Part shown: positions 1-10,032 of the stretch, piece by piece
How positions within the stretch are numbered: position 1 is the first letter of the stretch
Layout: each line of letters begins with the position of its first letter
Assembly: GCF_013030945.1 (NCBI RefSeq)
Contig: NZ_JABBXF010000089.1
Coordinates: forward strand, 1-50,119
Origin: Streptomyces morookaense
GTDB lineage: Bacteria; Actinomycetota; Actinomycetes; Streptomycetales; Streptomycetaceae
DNA: 50,119 bases
Direction: 5' to 3'
The notes under the pieces: model-generated
The model's input: the letters and a program-made list of their open reading frames with translations, nothing else
Told to the model about the DNA's origin: nothing
The model's database searches: none
Program-made: the position numbers and the translations under genes

Positions 1-984
1 GCCACGGACAGGCGCGGCGACGGGGGCCTCGACGACGGCCTCCTCCTGCTCCTCGACGGCCGGCTCGACGACCTCGGCCTGCACGGCGGCGGCCTCGGCA
101 CCCCGCGGGGCGCCGGCCGGCGCAGTGGCCCGGCGACGCGGGCGGCCCGCGGAGACGGACACGGCGGCGGGCTCGGCGACGACCTCGACCGGGGCCTCGG
201 CCCCGACCTCGGCAACGACCTGCTCGGCGGCCTCGGACGCACCGGCCGGAGCAGTCGCCCGACGAGTGGCACGACGGCGCGTACGGGCGGGGGCCTCGGC
301 GGCCTCGGCCTCCACGGCCTCCTCGGCACCCTGCGGGGCACCGGCCGGAGCGGTCGCCCGGCGCGTGGCCCGACGCCGCGGACGGGCGGGGGTCTCTTCG
401 GCGGGCTCGGCAACGGGCTCGGCCGGGGCCTCTGCCACGGGCTCGGCAACAACCTGCTCGGCAGCCTCCGGCGCACCGGCCGGAGCGGTCGCCCGGCGGG
501 TCGCCCGGCGCCGCGGACGGGCAGGGGTCTCTTCGGCAGACTCGGCCGTCACGGCCTCGACAGCCTCGGCCTCGGTCTCGGCCGGAGCAGCGGCCTTGCG
601 CGTCGCACGACGGCGCGTACGGGCAGGCTCGGCGGCCTCGGCGGCCGGCTCGGCAGCAGCCGCACGGCGGCGCGTGCGAGCGGGCTTCTCCTCGGAAGCC
701 GCAGAAGCCTCGGAGGCCTCAGCGGCCTCGGCGACTGCCGGCTCCGCCTCGGCGGTCTTGCGCGTCGTCCGCCGGCGCGTACGCGCCGGCTTCTCCTCCG
801 CGGAGTCCGCGGGATCGGCCGCGGGGTCGGCGGCGGACGCCGTCGGCGCCCCGGCCGGCCGCGAGGCCACCCGGCGGCGCCGCGGGGGCAGCGTGTCGCT
901 CGGCGACGCGGACGTCGTATCGGTAGCGGCGGCCTGGGCGCTGGAAGCGCCACCGGCCTCGGTGGGCTCAATGGATTCGAGCAT
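1..984 (-). CDS. rne: Ribonuclease E/G, N-terminal disordered extension (partial, runs off window start)
   Basis: The reading frame stays open from an ATG at 984 to the first base of the window, so only about 328 N-terminal codons are present. What is visible is a low-complexity Ala/Glu/Arg region built from repeats of the type RRRATRRATAPAGAP, alternating basic RRR clusters with acidic AEE/VAE stretches. No S1 or catalytic domain is reached. Streptomyces RNase E (RNase ES) is known to carry long Ala/Pro-rich arms around a central catalytic domain, and the next genes (DUF2344 radical-SAM partner, B12 radical SAM) are its usual neighbours. The assignment therefore rests on composition plus synteny. 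A GGGAG sits about 10 nt upstream of the ATG. The arm probably binds RNA or degradosome partners (inference). Confidence 0.8.
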   Translation of the reverse strand, partial: MLESIEPTEAGGASSAQAAATDTTSASPSDTLPPRRRRVASRPAGAPTASAADPAADPADSAEEKPARTRRRTTRKTAEAEPAVAEAAEASEASAASEEKPARTRRRAAAAEPAAEAAEPARTRRRATRKAAAPAETEAEAVEAVTAESAEETPARPRRRATRRATAPAGAPEAAEQVVAEPVAEAPAEPVAEPAEETPARPRRRATRRATAPAGAPQGAEEAVEAEAAEAPARTRRRATRRATAPAGASEAAEQVVAEVGAEAPVEVVAEPAAVSVSAGRPRRRATAPAGAPRGAEAAAVQAEVVEPAVEEQEEAVVEAPVAAPVRG

Positions 985-1207
985 GCGGGCGGTTCTCCCG
1001 TCACGCTCCCGGGCGCCGCGCCTGTTCCGGCCCGCCGGCCCGCGTGATGAGCGCGGAACCGCCGTCCGGGGCGCGGTCGCCGCACGGGAGCTGTCGTCTC
1101 GCTCGCCGGGGCCGAGTCTCGTCGGCACCGGCGAAAGTCTCCTGGTCAGTGCGCCTGCCGGACCGGGTGGCTCCCTGGTGGATCGGCGGCGCGTTCGACG
1201 GCCGTCC

Positions 1208-1987
1208 TTACGCGGAACCTTCCGGCACCTGCTGCGCGGCGCTCGGTCCGGCGGCCGTGGGTGGGGCGGCCGGGGCGGCGTCGCGGTCGGGCGCGAGCGG
1301 ATCGGTCACCGTGCCGGACTCCTCATCGAGCAGCCCCTGCGCCAGCCTGGTCACCGCTGCGGGGACCGGCGGCGCCAGGTCGGCCACAGCGCGGAGACCG
1401 GACAGGACGTCGTCGGGTCGTACGGCGGGTGTCGCATGCCGAACAACCAGCCGCAGTATCGCACAGGCACCGTCACCGGGCCTATCGGCCGGAGCTTCGA
1501 GCGCCTCGAGTCGGGTCACCGCAGCACGGGCGTCGAAGGTCCGCAACCCGTTTTTGGTGCGCCGCTGGACCTCCACGCTCTCCGCCGCGAGGAAGGCCTC
1601 CACGGCGCGCCCGGCCTCGGCCGGCTCGACGCCGTCGAGCCGCAGTTCCCACACCGAGGCCTGCAGCCGGTCGGCGAAGGCGGAGGTGCGGGCCTCCACC
1701 GCGTCGACGATGTCGAGCCCGTCGGGCAGCGACTCGTCGAGCAGCTCGCGCAGGCGGGCGGGTTCGCGCACCTCGGCGAGCTGGATCTCCAGATACTCGG
1801 CCTCGCTGCCGGTACCCGTCGGGGCGGCGTTGGCGTACGACACCTTCGGGTGCGGGGTGAAGCCGGCCGAGTACGCCATGGGCACCTCGGCCCGGCGCAG
1901 CGCCCGCTCGAAGGCGCGCTGGAAGTCGCGGTGGCTGGTGAACCGGAGGCGGCCGCGCTTGGTGTAGCGCAGGCGGATGCGCTGCAC
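1208..1987 (-). CDS. TIGR03936 family radical SAM-associated protein (DUF2344)
   Basis: About 259 residues from the chosen GTG. The N-terminus (QRIRLRYTKRGRLRFTSHRD) and the following SAGFTPHPKVSYANAAP stretch are the hallmarks of the DUF2344 family. Members are encoded beside, or fused to, the B12-binding radical SAM protein of the next gene upstream in the operon. The biochemical role is not established; tRNA or RNA modification has been suggested for such pairs (inference). The start is uncertain. The GTG at 1987 begins right at the conserved domain but lacks a Shine-Dalgarno. A CTG at 2029 has GAAGGA 9 nt before it and would add 14 residues. A GTG at 2092 is the longest option, but a -10-like TAGGTA near 2068 argues against it. 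The C-terminal 35 residues are Ala/Pro-rich. Confidence 0.85.
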   Translation of the reverse strand: MQRIRLRYTKRGRLRFTSHRDFQRAFERALRRAEVPMAYSAGFTPHPKVSYANAAPTGTGSEAEYLEIQLAEVREPARLRELLDESLPDGLDIVDAVEARTSAFADRLQASVWELRLDGVEPAEAGRAVEAFLAAESVEVQRRTKNGLRTFDARAAVTRLEALEAPADRPGDGACAILRLVVRHATPAVRPDDVLSGLRAVADLAPPVPAAVTRLAQGLLDEESGTVTDPLAPDRDAAPAAPPTAAGPSAAQQVPEGSA

Positions 1988-2225
1988 CGCGGGTGCGGGC
2001 GGCGGGCCTTCGGGCTGTCGCTTGCCCAGTGTCTTCAGTCCTTCGTGAGTTGCGGTCGTACTGCTACCTAGAGTACGGGCTCGGCATGGCACCGGCCCCC
2101 GGCGGGTGCTTCCGCTGGGGGCCGGGCTGCATCGCGGGGCGGGTGGTACTTCACCACGGTCAGTGGCAGGAGCTTCGGCTCACCTCCGCGTCGGCGGAGA
2201 CTGCCCCACGAGCCATCACGTTACG

Positions 2226-4148
<1,923 letters not shown>

Positions 4149-4219
4149 CGCGATGTCTCTCATGAGCGGACAGGGGTGACCCTCAAGAGTAACGCGCCGC
4201 AGAAGTCGCCCCTGACGCG

Positions 4220-5740
4220 TCAGGCGAGCCCCGCCCGCCACCGCTTGTCCGACGCCTCGGCCCACAGGTCGGGCAGCTCGCGCTCGTCCTGCGCGGCCTG
4301 CTGCTCCTCGCGGCCGTACAGCAGCCCGAACGTGAACGTCGGCTCCCCGGCCTCCTGTGCCTCACCCGCTATCTCGCGCAGGGCGCCCCGGGCCATCACG
4401 CTGTCCTGGTGGTCGCCCAGGAGCGTCTGGACGGACTTCATCTGCCGCGCGAAGCGCCGGGCCGCTCCGCCCAGCGCCGGGGTGGCCGCCTCGGCGGCGT
4501 AGCGGGCGCGCTTGGCGGCCTTGCGGGCGTCGTGCAGGGCGGTGTCGCGGCCGGGCCCGGGACCCGTGGCGAGGGCCGCGTCGATGCGGGCTGCCAGCCG
4601 GCCGTAGTCGCCGAGGACGGCCTTGGCCAGGACGGGGCGTGCCGGGCGTGCGGCGGCCGGGCGCAGCGGCGGGTCGGCGAGGAGGGCGTCGAGCGCGTCG
4701 AGCAGGGCGAGGTAGCGCTTGCTGTCGAGCACCTCGGCCACCCGGCGCCGCGAGCCGGCGCGGCGGCCGCCGGACCAGGCGCGCAGCCGGGCGCGGACGG
4801 GACCGCGGACGAGGGCGCGCGGCACTTCGTCGAGGCGCTGCCGCAGCCGTTCGGTGAGGACTTCGCGGTCGCGGTCGGCGCCCAGTTCGGCGGCGAGCCA
4901 CCGGAGTTCCCCGCCGAGCGGGTCCGTGGCCCGCCGGTCGAGGATTTTGCGGTACGAGCGGAAGGCGCCGCGCAGCCGCCTCGTCGCGACCCGCATCTGG
5001 TGGACGGCGTCCTCGGTGCCACGGCGGGCGCCGGGGTCCAGGGCGACGACGGCTTCGACCTGTTCGCGCAGGTAGTCCAGGACGTGGTCGCCGGCGGAGG
5101 TGCTGTCCCTGCCGGGCCTGTGCTCCGCGGCCGCCGGCCCGGTGCCGAGGGCGCGGGAGAGTTTGGAGGGGGCCTTCGAGCGGCGCAACCCGGCTTTGCG
5201 CAGGCGGGGTTCGAGCGCGTCGAAGAGGGCGGGGCCGGTGCCCTCGGCCAGCTCGACCTCGTATTCGGTCCACTCGGTGGTGGTCTCGCGATCCCGGAGC
5301 CGGACGGCGCGCACGCGGTCCTCGGTCGCCTCGGCGAGCAGCGTGCCGTGCTCGTCCAGCAGGTGCAGCACCCGGCGGCGGCTGGTGATGCGGACGAGCG
5401 GGGTGAGGGCCGAGTCGCGGGTGCGGGAGCGGACGAGCGCGGCGAGGGTGCGGGGGACGCGGGCGGAGAGGGGGGCGCGGATCTCGTCGCGGACCCCCTC
5501 GGCTACGGGGAGCTTGAGGTGCCAGCCCGCGTCGCTGCCGCCGGTGCGGCGGCGGAGGGTGATGCCCGCCGCGAGGAGCCGGCAGTCGGCGGTGTCGTAG
5601 TAGACGGCGTCCAGCTCCTGCGTGCCCCGGTCGGCGACGGTGCCGACGGGCGCGGCCCCGCCCAGGTCGGGGAACCGGGCCGGGCCCGTGTCGTCTCCGG
5701 CTTCGTACTTCCGCTCGATCTCTCGCACGGTGTCCGCCAT
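4220..5740 (-). CDS. CYTH and CHAD domain-containing protein
   Basis: 506 residues starting MADTVREIERKYE. EIERK is the ExExK signature of CYTH (triphosphate tunnel metalloenzyme) domains, which occupies about residues 1-205 with the usual alternating charged strands (YYDTADCRLLAAGITLRRR). The CHAD domain fills about 220-500, with helical His- and Arg-rich motifs (HQMRVATRRLRGAFRSYRK and DARKAAKRARYAAE). CHAD helices are known to bind inorganic polyphosphate, so the protein may act as a short-chain polyphosphatase or as a polyphosphate-granule protein (family knowledge, not proven here). It is transcribed with rodA upstream (51-nt gap) and the radical SAM gene downstream. Confidence 0.93.
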   Translation of the reverse strand: MADTVREIERKYEAGDDTGPARFPDLGGAAPVGTVADRGTQELDAVYYDTADCRLLAAGITLRRRTGGSDAGWHLKLPVAEGVRDEIRAPLSARVPRTLAALVRSRTRDSALTPLVRITSRRRVLHLLDEHGTLLAEATEDRVRAVRLRDRETTTEWTEYEVELAEGTGPALFDALEPRLRKAGLRRSKAPSKLSRALGTGPAAAEHRPGRDSTSAGDHVLDYLREQVEAVVALDPGARRGTEDAVHQMRVATRRLRGAFRSYRKILDRRATDPLGGELRWLAAELGADRDREVLTERLRQRLDEVPRALVRGPVRARLRAWSGGRRAGSRRRVAEVLDSKRYLALLDALDALLADPPLRPAAARPARPVLAKAVLGDYGRLAARIDAALATGPGPGRDTALHDARKAAKRARYAAEAATPALGGAARRFARQMKSVQTLLGDHQDSVMARGALREIAGEAQEAGEPTFTFGLLYGREEQQAAQDERELPDLWAEASDKRWRAGLA

Positions 5741-5791
5741 AACGCGAAATCTAGTGCTCCGGAAGCCCGAACGGCAGTCCTCGTGGGTCCC

Positions 5792-6988
5792 CTATGCCGT
5801 CACCGGCCGCTGCGTCCGGATCGACTGGAGCAGGCCGACGGCGATCCAGGCGGCGAACATGGAGGAGCCGCCGTAGGAGACGAAGGGCAGCGGCAGGCCC
5901 GTCACGGGCATGATGCCGAGCGTCATGCCGATGTTCTCGAAGCTCTGGAAGGCGAACCAGGCGACGATCCCGGCGGCCACGATCGACCCGTAGAGGTCCC
6001 CGGCCTCGCGGGCGATCCGGCAGGCGCGCCAGAGCACGACACCGAGGAGCAGGATGACGGCGCCCGCGCCGATGAAGCCGAGCTCCTCCCCCGCCACGGT
6101 GAAGATGAAGTCGGTCTGCTGCTCGGGGACGAACCGGCCGGTCGTCTGGGAGCCGTGGAAGAGGCCGGAGCCGGTCAGGCCGCCCGAACCGATGGCGATC
6201 CGGGCCTGGTTGGTGTTGTAGCCGACGCCGGTGGGGTCGAGGGCGGGGTTGGCGAAGGCGGCGAAACGATTGATCTGGTAGGTGTCCAGGATCCCGAGCT
6301 GCCAGACGAGGAGACAGCCCGCGACGCCCGCGCCGAGCAGGCCGGCGAGCCAGCGCCGGGAGGCGCCGGAGGCGAGCAGCACGGCGAGCACGATCACCAC
6401 GAGGACCATCACGGAGCCCAGGTCGGGCATCAGCAGGATGACCAGCGTGGGCAGGGCGGCCACGCCCAGCGCCCGGAGGACGGTGCGGCCGTCGGGGCGG
6501 CGCTGTTCGCCGGCGTCCACCTTGGCGGCCAGCAGCATCGCCATGCCCAGCGCGATGGTGATCTTGGTGAACTCGGAGGGCTGGACGGAGAATCCGCCGC
6601 CGAGCTGGATCCAGGACCGGGCGCCGTTGATGGTGGCGCCGAGCGGGGTGAGCACGGCGGCGGTGCAGAGCACCGAGATCGCGTAGAGCAGCGGGACGGC
6701 GCCGCGCAGCCGGTGGTGGCCGAGCCGGACGACGCCGAAGGCGAGGGCGAGCCCGATGCCGGTGTTGAGGATGTTGCGGAGCAGGAAGTACGAGGGGTCG
6801 CCGTGGGTGAGCTCGGTGCGGCCGCGGGTGGCGGAGTAGACGAGCAGGGTGCTGAGGCCGGAGAGGGCGAGGGCGGCGAGCAGCATCACCCAGTCCAGGC
6901 GGCGCAGGACCGAGTCGCGGGCGGTGAGCCGGGACCAGACGCCGCGACCGGATACGGGCCTGACCGGCGGGTGGCCCAGGAGGGTCAC
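5792..6988 (-). CDS. rodA: RodA/FtsW family SEDS peptidoglycan glycosyltransferase
   Basis: 398 residues with about ten hydrophobic segments and SEDS-family motifs: SWIQLGGGFSVQPSEFTKI, the conserved loop GSGGLTGSGLFHGSQT, and a C-terminal PVTGLPLPFVSYGGSSM. SEDS proteins polymerise lipid II at the cytoplasmic membrane and pair with a class B PBP. Its GTG start overlaps the pbp2 stop (GTGA), so it is translationally coupled to PBP2. In Streptomyces this position is occupied by sfr, a rodA homologue of the mre cluster involved in spore wall synthesis (established for S. coelicolor). Confidence 0.95.
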   Translation of the reverse strand: MTLLGHPPVRPVSGRGVWSRLTARDSVLRRLDWVMLLAALALSGLSTLLVYSATRGRTELTHGDPSYFLLRNILNTGIGLALAFGVVRLGHHRLRGAVPLLYAISVLCTAAVLTPLGATINGARSWIQLGGGFSVQPSEFTKITIALGMAMLLAAKVDAGEQRRPDGRTVLRALGVAALPTLVILLMPDLGSVMVLVVIVLAVLLASGASRRWLAGLLGAGVAGCLLVWQLGILDTYQINRFAAFANPALDPTGVGYNTNQARIAIGSGGLTGSGLFHGSQTTGRFVPEQQTDFIFTVAGEELGFIGAGAVILLLGVVLWRACRIAREAGDLYGSIVAAGIVAWFAFQSFENIGMTLGIMPVTGLPLPFVSYGGSSMFAAWIAVGLLQSIRTQRPVTA

Positions 6989-9204
6989 CGGTCCTCCTCT
7001 CTTCTGGCGGGCGAGGCGGGCGAGACGGACGGCCCGTCGGACGGGGCCGGGGAGCCGGAGGCCGGGGCGCCGGAAGAGGACGCGGAGGGCGACGGCGAGG
7101 GCGCGTCGATGTGCTGCGCCTCGATGCTGCCGTCCTTCTCGATCTTCGGGAGCCGGGCCTCGGGGTGCGGCAGGAGCGCCTTCTTCTCGTCGACCTTGCC
7201 CTGCCCGTCGACCCCGTAGAGGGCGTTGTAGATGTTGCGCACGGCGGGCCCGGAGGCGCCGGAGCCGGTGCCGCCCTGGGAGATCGTCATCACGACCGTG
7301 TAGTCGGAGGTGTAGGTGGCGAACCAGGAGGTGGTCTGCTTGCCGTAGACCTCGGCGGTGCCGGTCTTGGCGTGCATGGGGATCTGGTTCTGCGGCCAGC
7401 CCTGGAACCGCCAGGCCGCGGTGCCCTGGGTGGCCACGCCCGCGAGCGCGCCGTCGATCTGGTCGCGCAGCTTGGCGTCGAAGGGCAGCCGGCCGTGCGA
7501 GGTGGGCTTGATCTCGCGGACGTGCTTGCCGTCGGGGCTGACGATGGCCTTGCCGACGGTGGGGTTGTAGAGGGTGCCGCCGTTGCTGATGGCCGCGTAG
7601 ATGGTGGCCATCTGGATGGGGGTGACGAGCGTGTCGCCCTGCCCGATCGAGTAGTTGACGGAGTCACCGGCGCGCATCCGCATGCCGGACTCGCAGTTCT
7701 CCTTGGCGATCTTCCCCGCGTAACTGTCGTCGTTCTTGCCCTGCTTGCACCAGGACTCCTGATTGGCCTCCCAGTACCGCTTCTTCCACTCGCGGTCCGG
7801 GACCCGGCCGCGGACCTCGCCCGGCAGGTCGATGCCGGTCTCCTTGCCCAGGCCGAACCGGTGGGCGGTCTTGTAGAACCAGTCCGCCGGGTGCTTGGGG
7901 TTGTTGCCGCCGTCCTTCTGCCACTGGCGGTAGGCCAGGTCGTAGAAGACGGTGTCGCAGGAGACCTCCAGGGCCTGGCCGAGGTCGATGGGGCCGTAGC
8001 CCTTGGACTCGTAGTTCTGGAAGACCTGGTTGCCGATGCTGTACGAGCTGGAGCAGTTGTAGTGGTCGGTGAAGGGGTTGCCGGCGGCGACGGCGGCGGT
8101 CGTGGAGATCACCTTGAAGATGGAGCCGGGGGCCGCCTGACCCTGGATGGCCCGGTTGAGCAGCGGGTAGTCGGAGTCCGGCCCGGTGAGCGCCTTGTAG
8201 TCCTTGGCGGAGATGCCGCCGACCCAGACGTTGGGGTCGTAGGTGGGGTTGGAGGCCATGGCGACCACGCGCCCGGTCTTCGACTCCATGACGATGACGG
8301 CACCGGCGTCGGCCTTGTAGGTGGTGCCGGTGTTGCGGTCGGTCTCCTTGCGGGCGTCCTTCATCGCCTGGTCCAGCTCGCGTTCCGCTATGGCCTGGAC
8401 GCGGGCGTCGATGCTGGTGACGACGTTGGCGCCGGGCACGGCCTTGTCGCTCCTGGCCTTGCCGATGACGCGGCCGAGGTTGTCGACCTCGTAGCGGGTG
8501 ACCCCGGCCTTGCCGCGCAGCTGGGAGTCGTACTGCCGCTCCAGGCCCGAGCGGCCGACCTGGTCGGAGCTCATCAGCGGGGTGCCGCTCTTCTTGGCCT
8601 CCTTGACCTCGTCGTCGGTGACGGGCGAGAGGTAGCCGAGGACCTGGGCCGTGTTGGAGCCGCCGGGGCCGCTGTAGCGGCGCACGGCGGTGGGTTCGGC
8701 GGTGATGCCGGGGAAGTCCTCGGCGCGCTCGCGGATCTGCAGGGCCTGCTGGGTGGTGGCCTGGTCGGTGACCGGGATGGGCTGGTACGGGGAACCGGCC
8801 CAGCAGGGCTTGGGCGTCTTGGCGTCGCACAGCCGGACCTTGGCGGCGACGTCCTCGGTCGGCATGCCCAGCACCCCGGCGAGGCGGGCGAGGACGGCCC
8901 TGCCCTTGTCCTTCATCCGCATCAGGTCGGTGCGGTTGGCGGAGACGACCAGGCGGGTCTCGTTGTCGGCGAGCGGCACGCCGCGGGCGTCGAGGATCGA
9001 GCCGCGGGTGGCGGGGGCGACGACCTGCTGGATGTGGTTGTTGGCGGCCTCGGCGGTGTACTGGTCCCCGTTGCGGATCTGCAGGTACCAGAGGCGGCCG
9101 CCGAGCGTGAGCAGCAGCGAGACGACGAGGATCTGAAGGATGATCAGCCGGATCGTGACCCGCGAAGCCCGCCCGCTCTCCGGCACCTTGGGCAGCTTGC
9201 TCAC
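6985..9204 (-). CDS. mrdA: Penicillin-binding protein 2 (class B transpeptidase) of the mre cluster
   Basis: About 739 residues. One N-terminal membrane anchor (IRLIILQILVVSLLLTLGG, near residue 20) precedes a PBP dimerisation domain. The transpeptidase domain follows, with SxxK as PGSIFK near residue 356, SxN as SVN before YSIGQG, and the KTG box AKTGTAE near residue 611. The C-terminal about 60 residues are a Ser/Pro/Ala-rich tail. The GTG at 9204 was chosen because an excellent AAGGGGA lies 5-6 nt upstream and the anchor begins right after. That ribosome site and start are the downstream edge of the 92-bp tandem array described below, so PBP2 translation may depend on the array. The enzyme cross-links peptidoglycan with RodA and MreBCD. 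Confidence 0.95.
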   Translation of the reverse strand: MSKLPKVPESGRASRVTIRLIILQILVVSLLLTLGGRLWYLQIRNGDQYTAEAANNHIQQVVAPATRGSILDARGVPLADNETRLVVSANRTDLMRMKDKGRAVLARLAGVLGMPTEDVAAKVRLCDAKTPKPCWAGSPYQPIPVTDQATTQQALQIRERAEDFPGITAEPTAVRRYSGPGGSNTAQVLGYLSPVTDDEVKEAKKSGTPLMSSDQVGRSGLERQYDSQLRGKAGVTRYEVDNLGRVIGKARSDKAVPGANVVTSIDARVQAIAERELDQAMKDARKETDRNTGTTYKADAGAVIVMESKTGRVVAMASNPTYDPNVWVGGISAKDYKALTGPDSDYPLLNRAIQGQAAPGSIFKVISTTAAVAAGNPFTDHYNCSSSYSIGNQVFQNYESKGYGPIDLGQALEVSCDTVFYDLAYRQWQKDGGNNPKHPADWFYKTAHRFGLGKETGIDLPGEVRGRVPDREWKKRYWEANQESWCKQGKNDDSYAGKIAKENCESGMRMRAGDSVNYSIGQGDTLVTPIQMATIYAAISNGGTLYNPTVGKAIVSPDGKHVREIKPTSHGRLPFDAKLRDQIDGALAGVATQGTAAWRFQGWPQNQIPMHAKTGTAEVYGKQTTSWFATYTSDYTVVMTISQGGTGSGASGPAVRNIYNALYGVDGQGKVDEKKALLPHPEARLPKIEKDGSIEAQHIDAPSPSPSASSSGAPASGSPAPSDGPSVSPASPARREEDR

Positions 9205-9296
9205 AGTGTCCCCTTGTTCGCTTCTCCGCCCGCGCGGCACAGAGGTGCGGGCATCACTGTCGACTGCAGCCCGGCGGCCGCACGTGCGTCGCTCAC
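9201..9296 (-). CDS. PBP2-proximal mini-ORF of the 92-bp array (31 aa, translation not proven)
   Basis: This is the last of nine coupled mini-ORFs. It opens with GTG at 9296, preceded by AAGGGGACTCG, and closes with a TGA whose bases overlap the GTG of pbp2. Its sequence differs from the internal copies at three positions (a Leu-Gln in place of Pro-Arg, a Cys in place of Arg, and Leu as the final residue). It has no recognisable domain, and G/C at third codon positions is lower than in neighbouring genes. A coupling or leader-peptide role is therefore likelier than a functional protein (inference). The eight upstream copies are analogous. Confidence 0.4.
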   Translation of the reverse strand: MSDARAAAGLQSTVMPAPLCRAGGEANKGTL

Positions 9297-10032
9297 CGAG
9301 TCCCCTTGTTCGCTTCTCCGCCCGCGCGGCGCAGAGGTGCGGGCATCACCGTCGACCGCGGCCCGGCGGCCGCACGTGCGTCGCTCACCGAGTCCCCTTG
9401 TTCGCTTCTCCGCCCGCGCGGCGCAGAGGTGCGGGCATCACCGTCGACCGCGGCCCGGCGGCCGCACGTGCGTCGCTCACCGAGTCCCCTTGTTCGCTTC
9501 TCCGCCCGCGCGGCGCAGAGGTGCGGGCATCACCGTCGACCGCGGCCCGGCGGCCGCACGTGCGTCGCTCACCGAGTCCCCTTGTTCGCTTCTCCGCCCG
9601 CGCGGCGCAGAGGTGCGGGCATCACCGTCGACCGCGGCCCGGCGGCCGCACGTGCGTCGCTCACCGAGTCCCCTTGTTCGCTTCTCCGCCCGCGCGGCGC
9701 AGAGGTGCGGGCATCACCGTCGACCGCGGCCCGGCGGCCGCACGTGCGTCGCTCACCGAGTCCCCTTGTTCGCTTCTCCGCCCGCGCGGCGCAGAGGTGC
9801 GGGCATCACCGTCGACCGCGGCCCGGCGGCCGCACGTGCGTCGCTCACCGAGTCCCCTTGTTCGCTTCTCCGCCCGCGCGGCGCAGAGGTGCGGGCATCA
9901 CCGTCGACCGCGGCCCGGCGGCCGCACGTGCGTCGCTCACCGAGTCCCCTTGTTCGCTTCTCCGCCCGCGCGGCACAGAGGTGCGGGCATCACCGTCGAC
10001 TGCGGCCCGGCGGCCGCGCGTGCGTCGCTCAC
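9205..10032 (-). repeat. Nine-copy 92-bp tandem repeat encoding a chain of overlapping 31-codon mini-ORFs between mreD and pbp2
   Basis: Nine head-to-tail 92-bp units fill the whole mreD-pbp2 interval. The seven internal units look identical; the two end units differ at a few bases. Read on the operon strand, every unit starts GTGAGCGACG, contains a perfect hairpin (GCGGCC, CGGC-type loop, GGCCGC) spanning a NotI site, and ends with AAGGGGACTCG just before the next GTG. Mini-ORF starts are at 10032, 9940, 9848, 9756, 9664, 9572, 9480, 9388 and 9296. Each encodes 31 residues beginning MSDARAAAG and ending ANKGTR (ANKGTL in the last). Each stops at a TGA overlapping the next GTG (GTGA). The first GTG overlaps the mreD stop and the last TGA overlaps the pbp2 GTG. 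Because 92 is not a multiple of 3, successive mini-ORFs shift frame. Confidence 0.97.

Noticed and set aside
9205..10032. CRISPR array
   Set aside because: Repeats are 92 bp, directly joined with no variable spacers, and no cas gene is near. It is a tandem array, not CRISPR.
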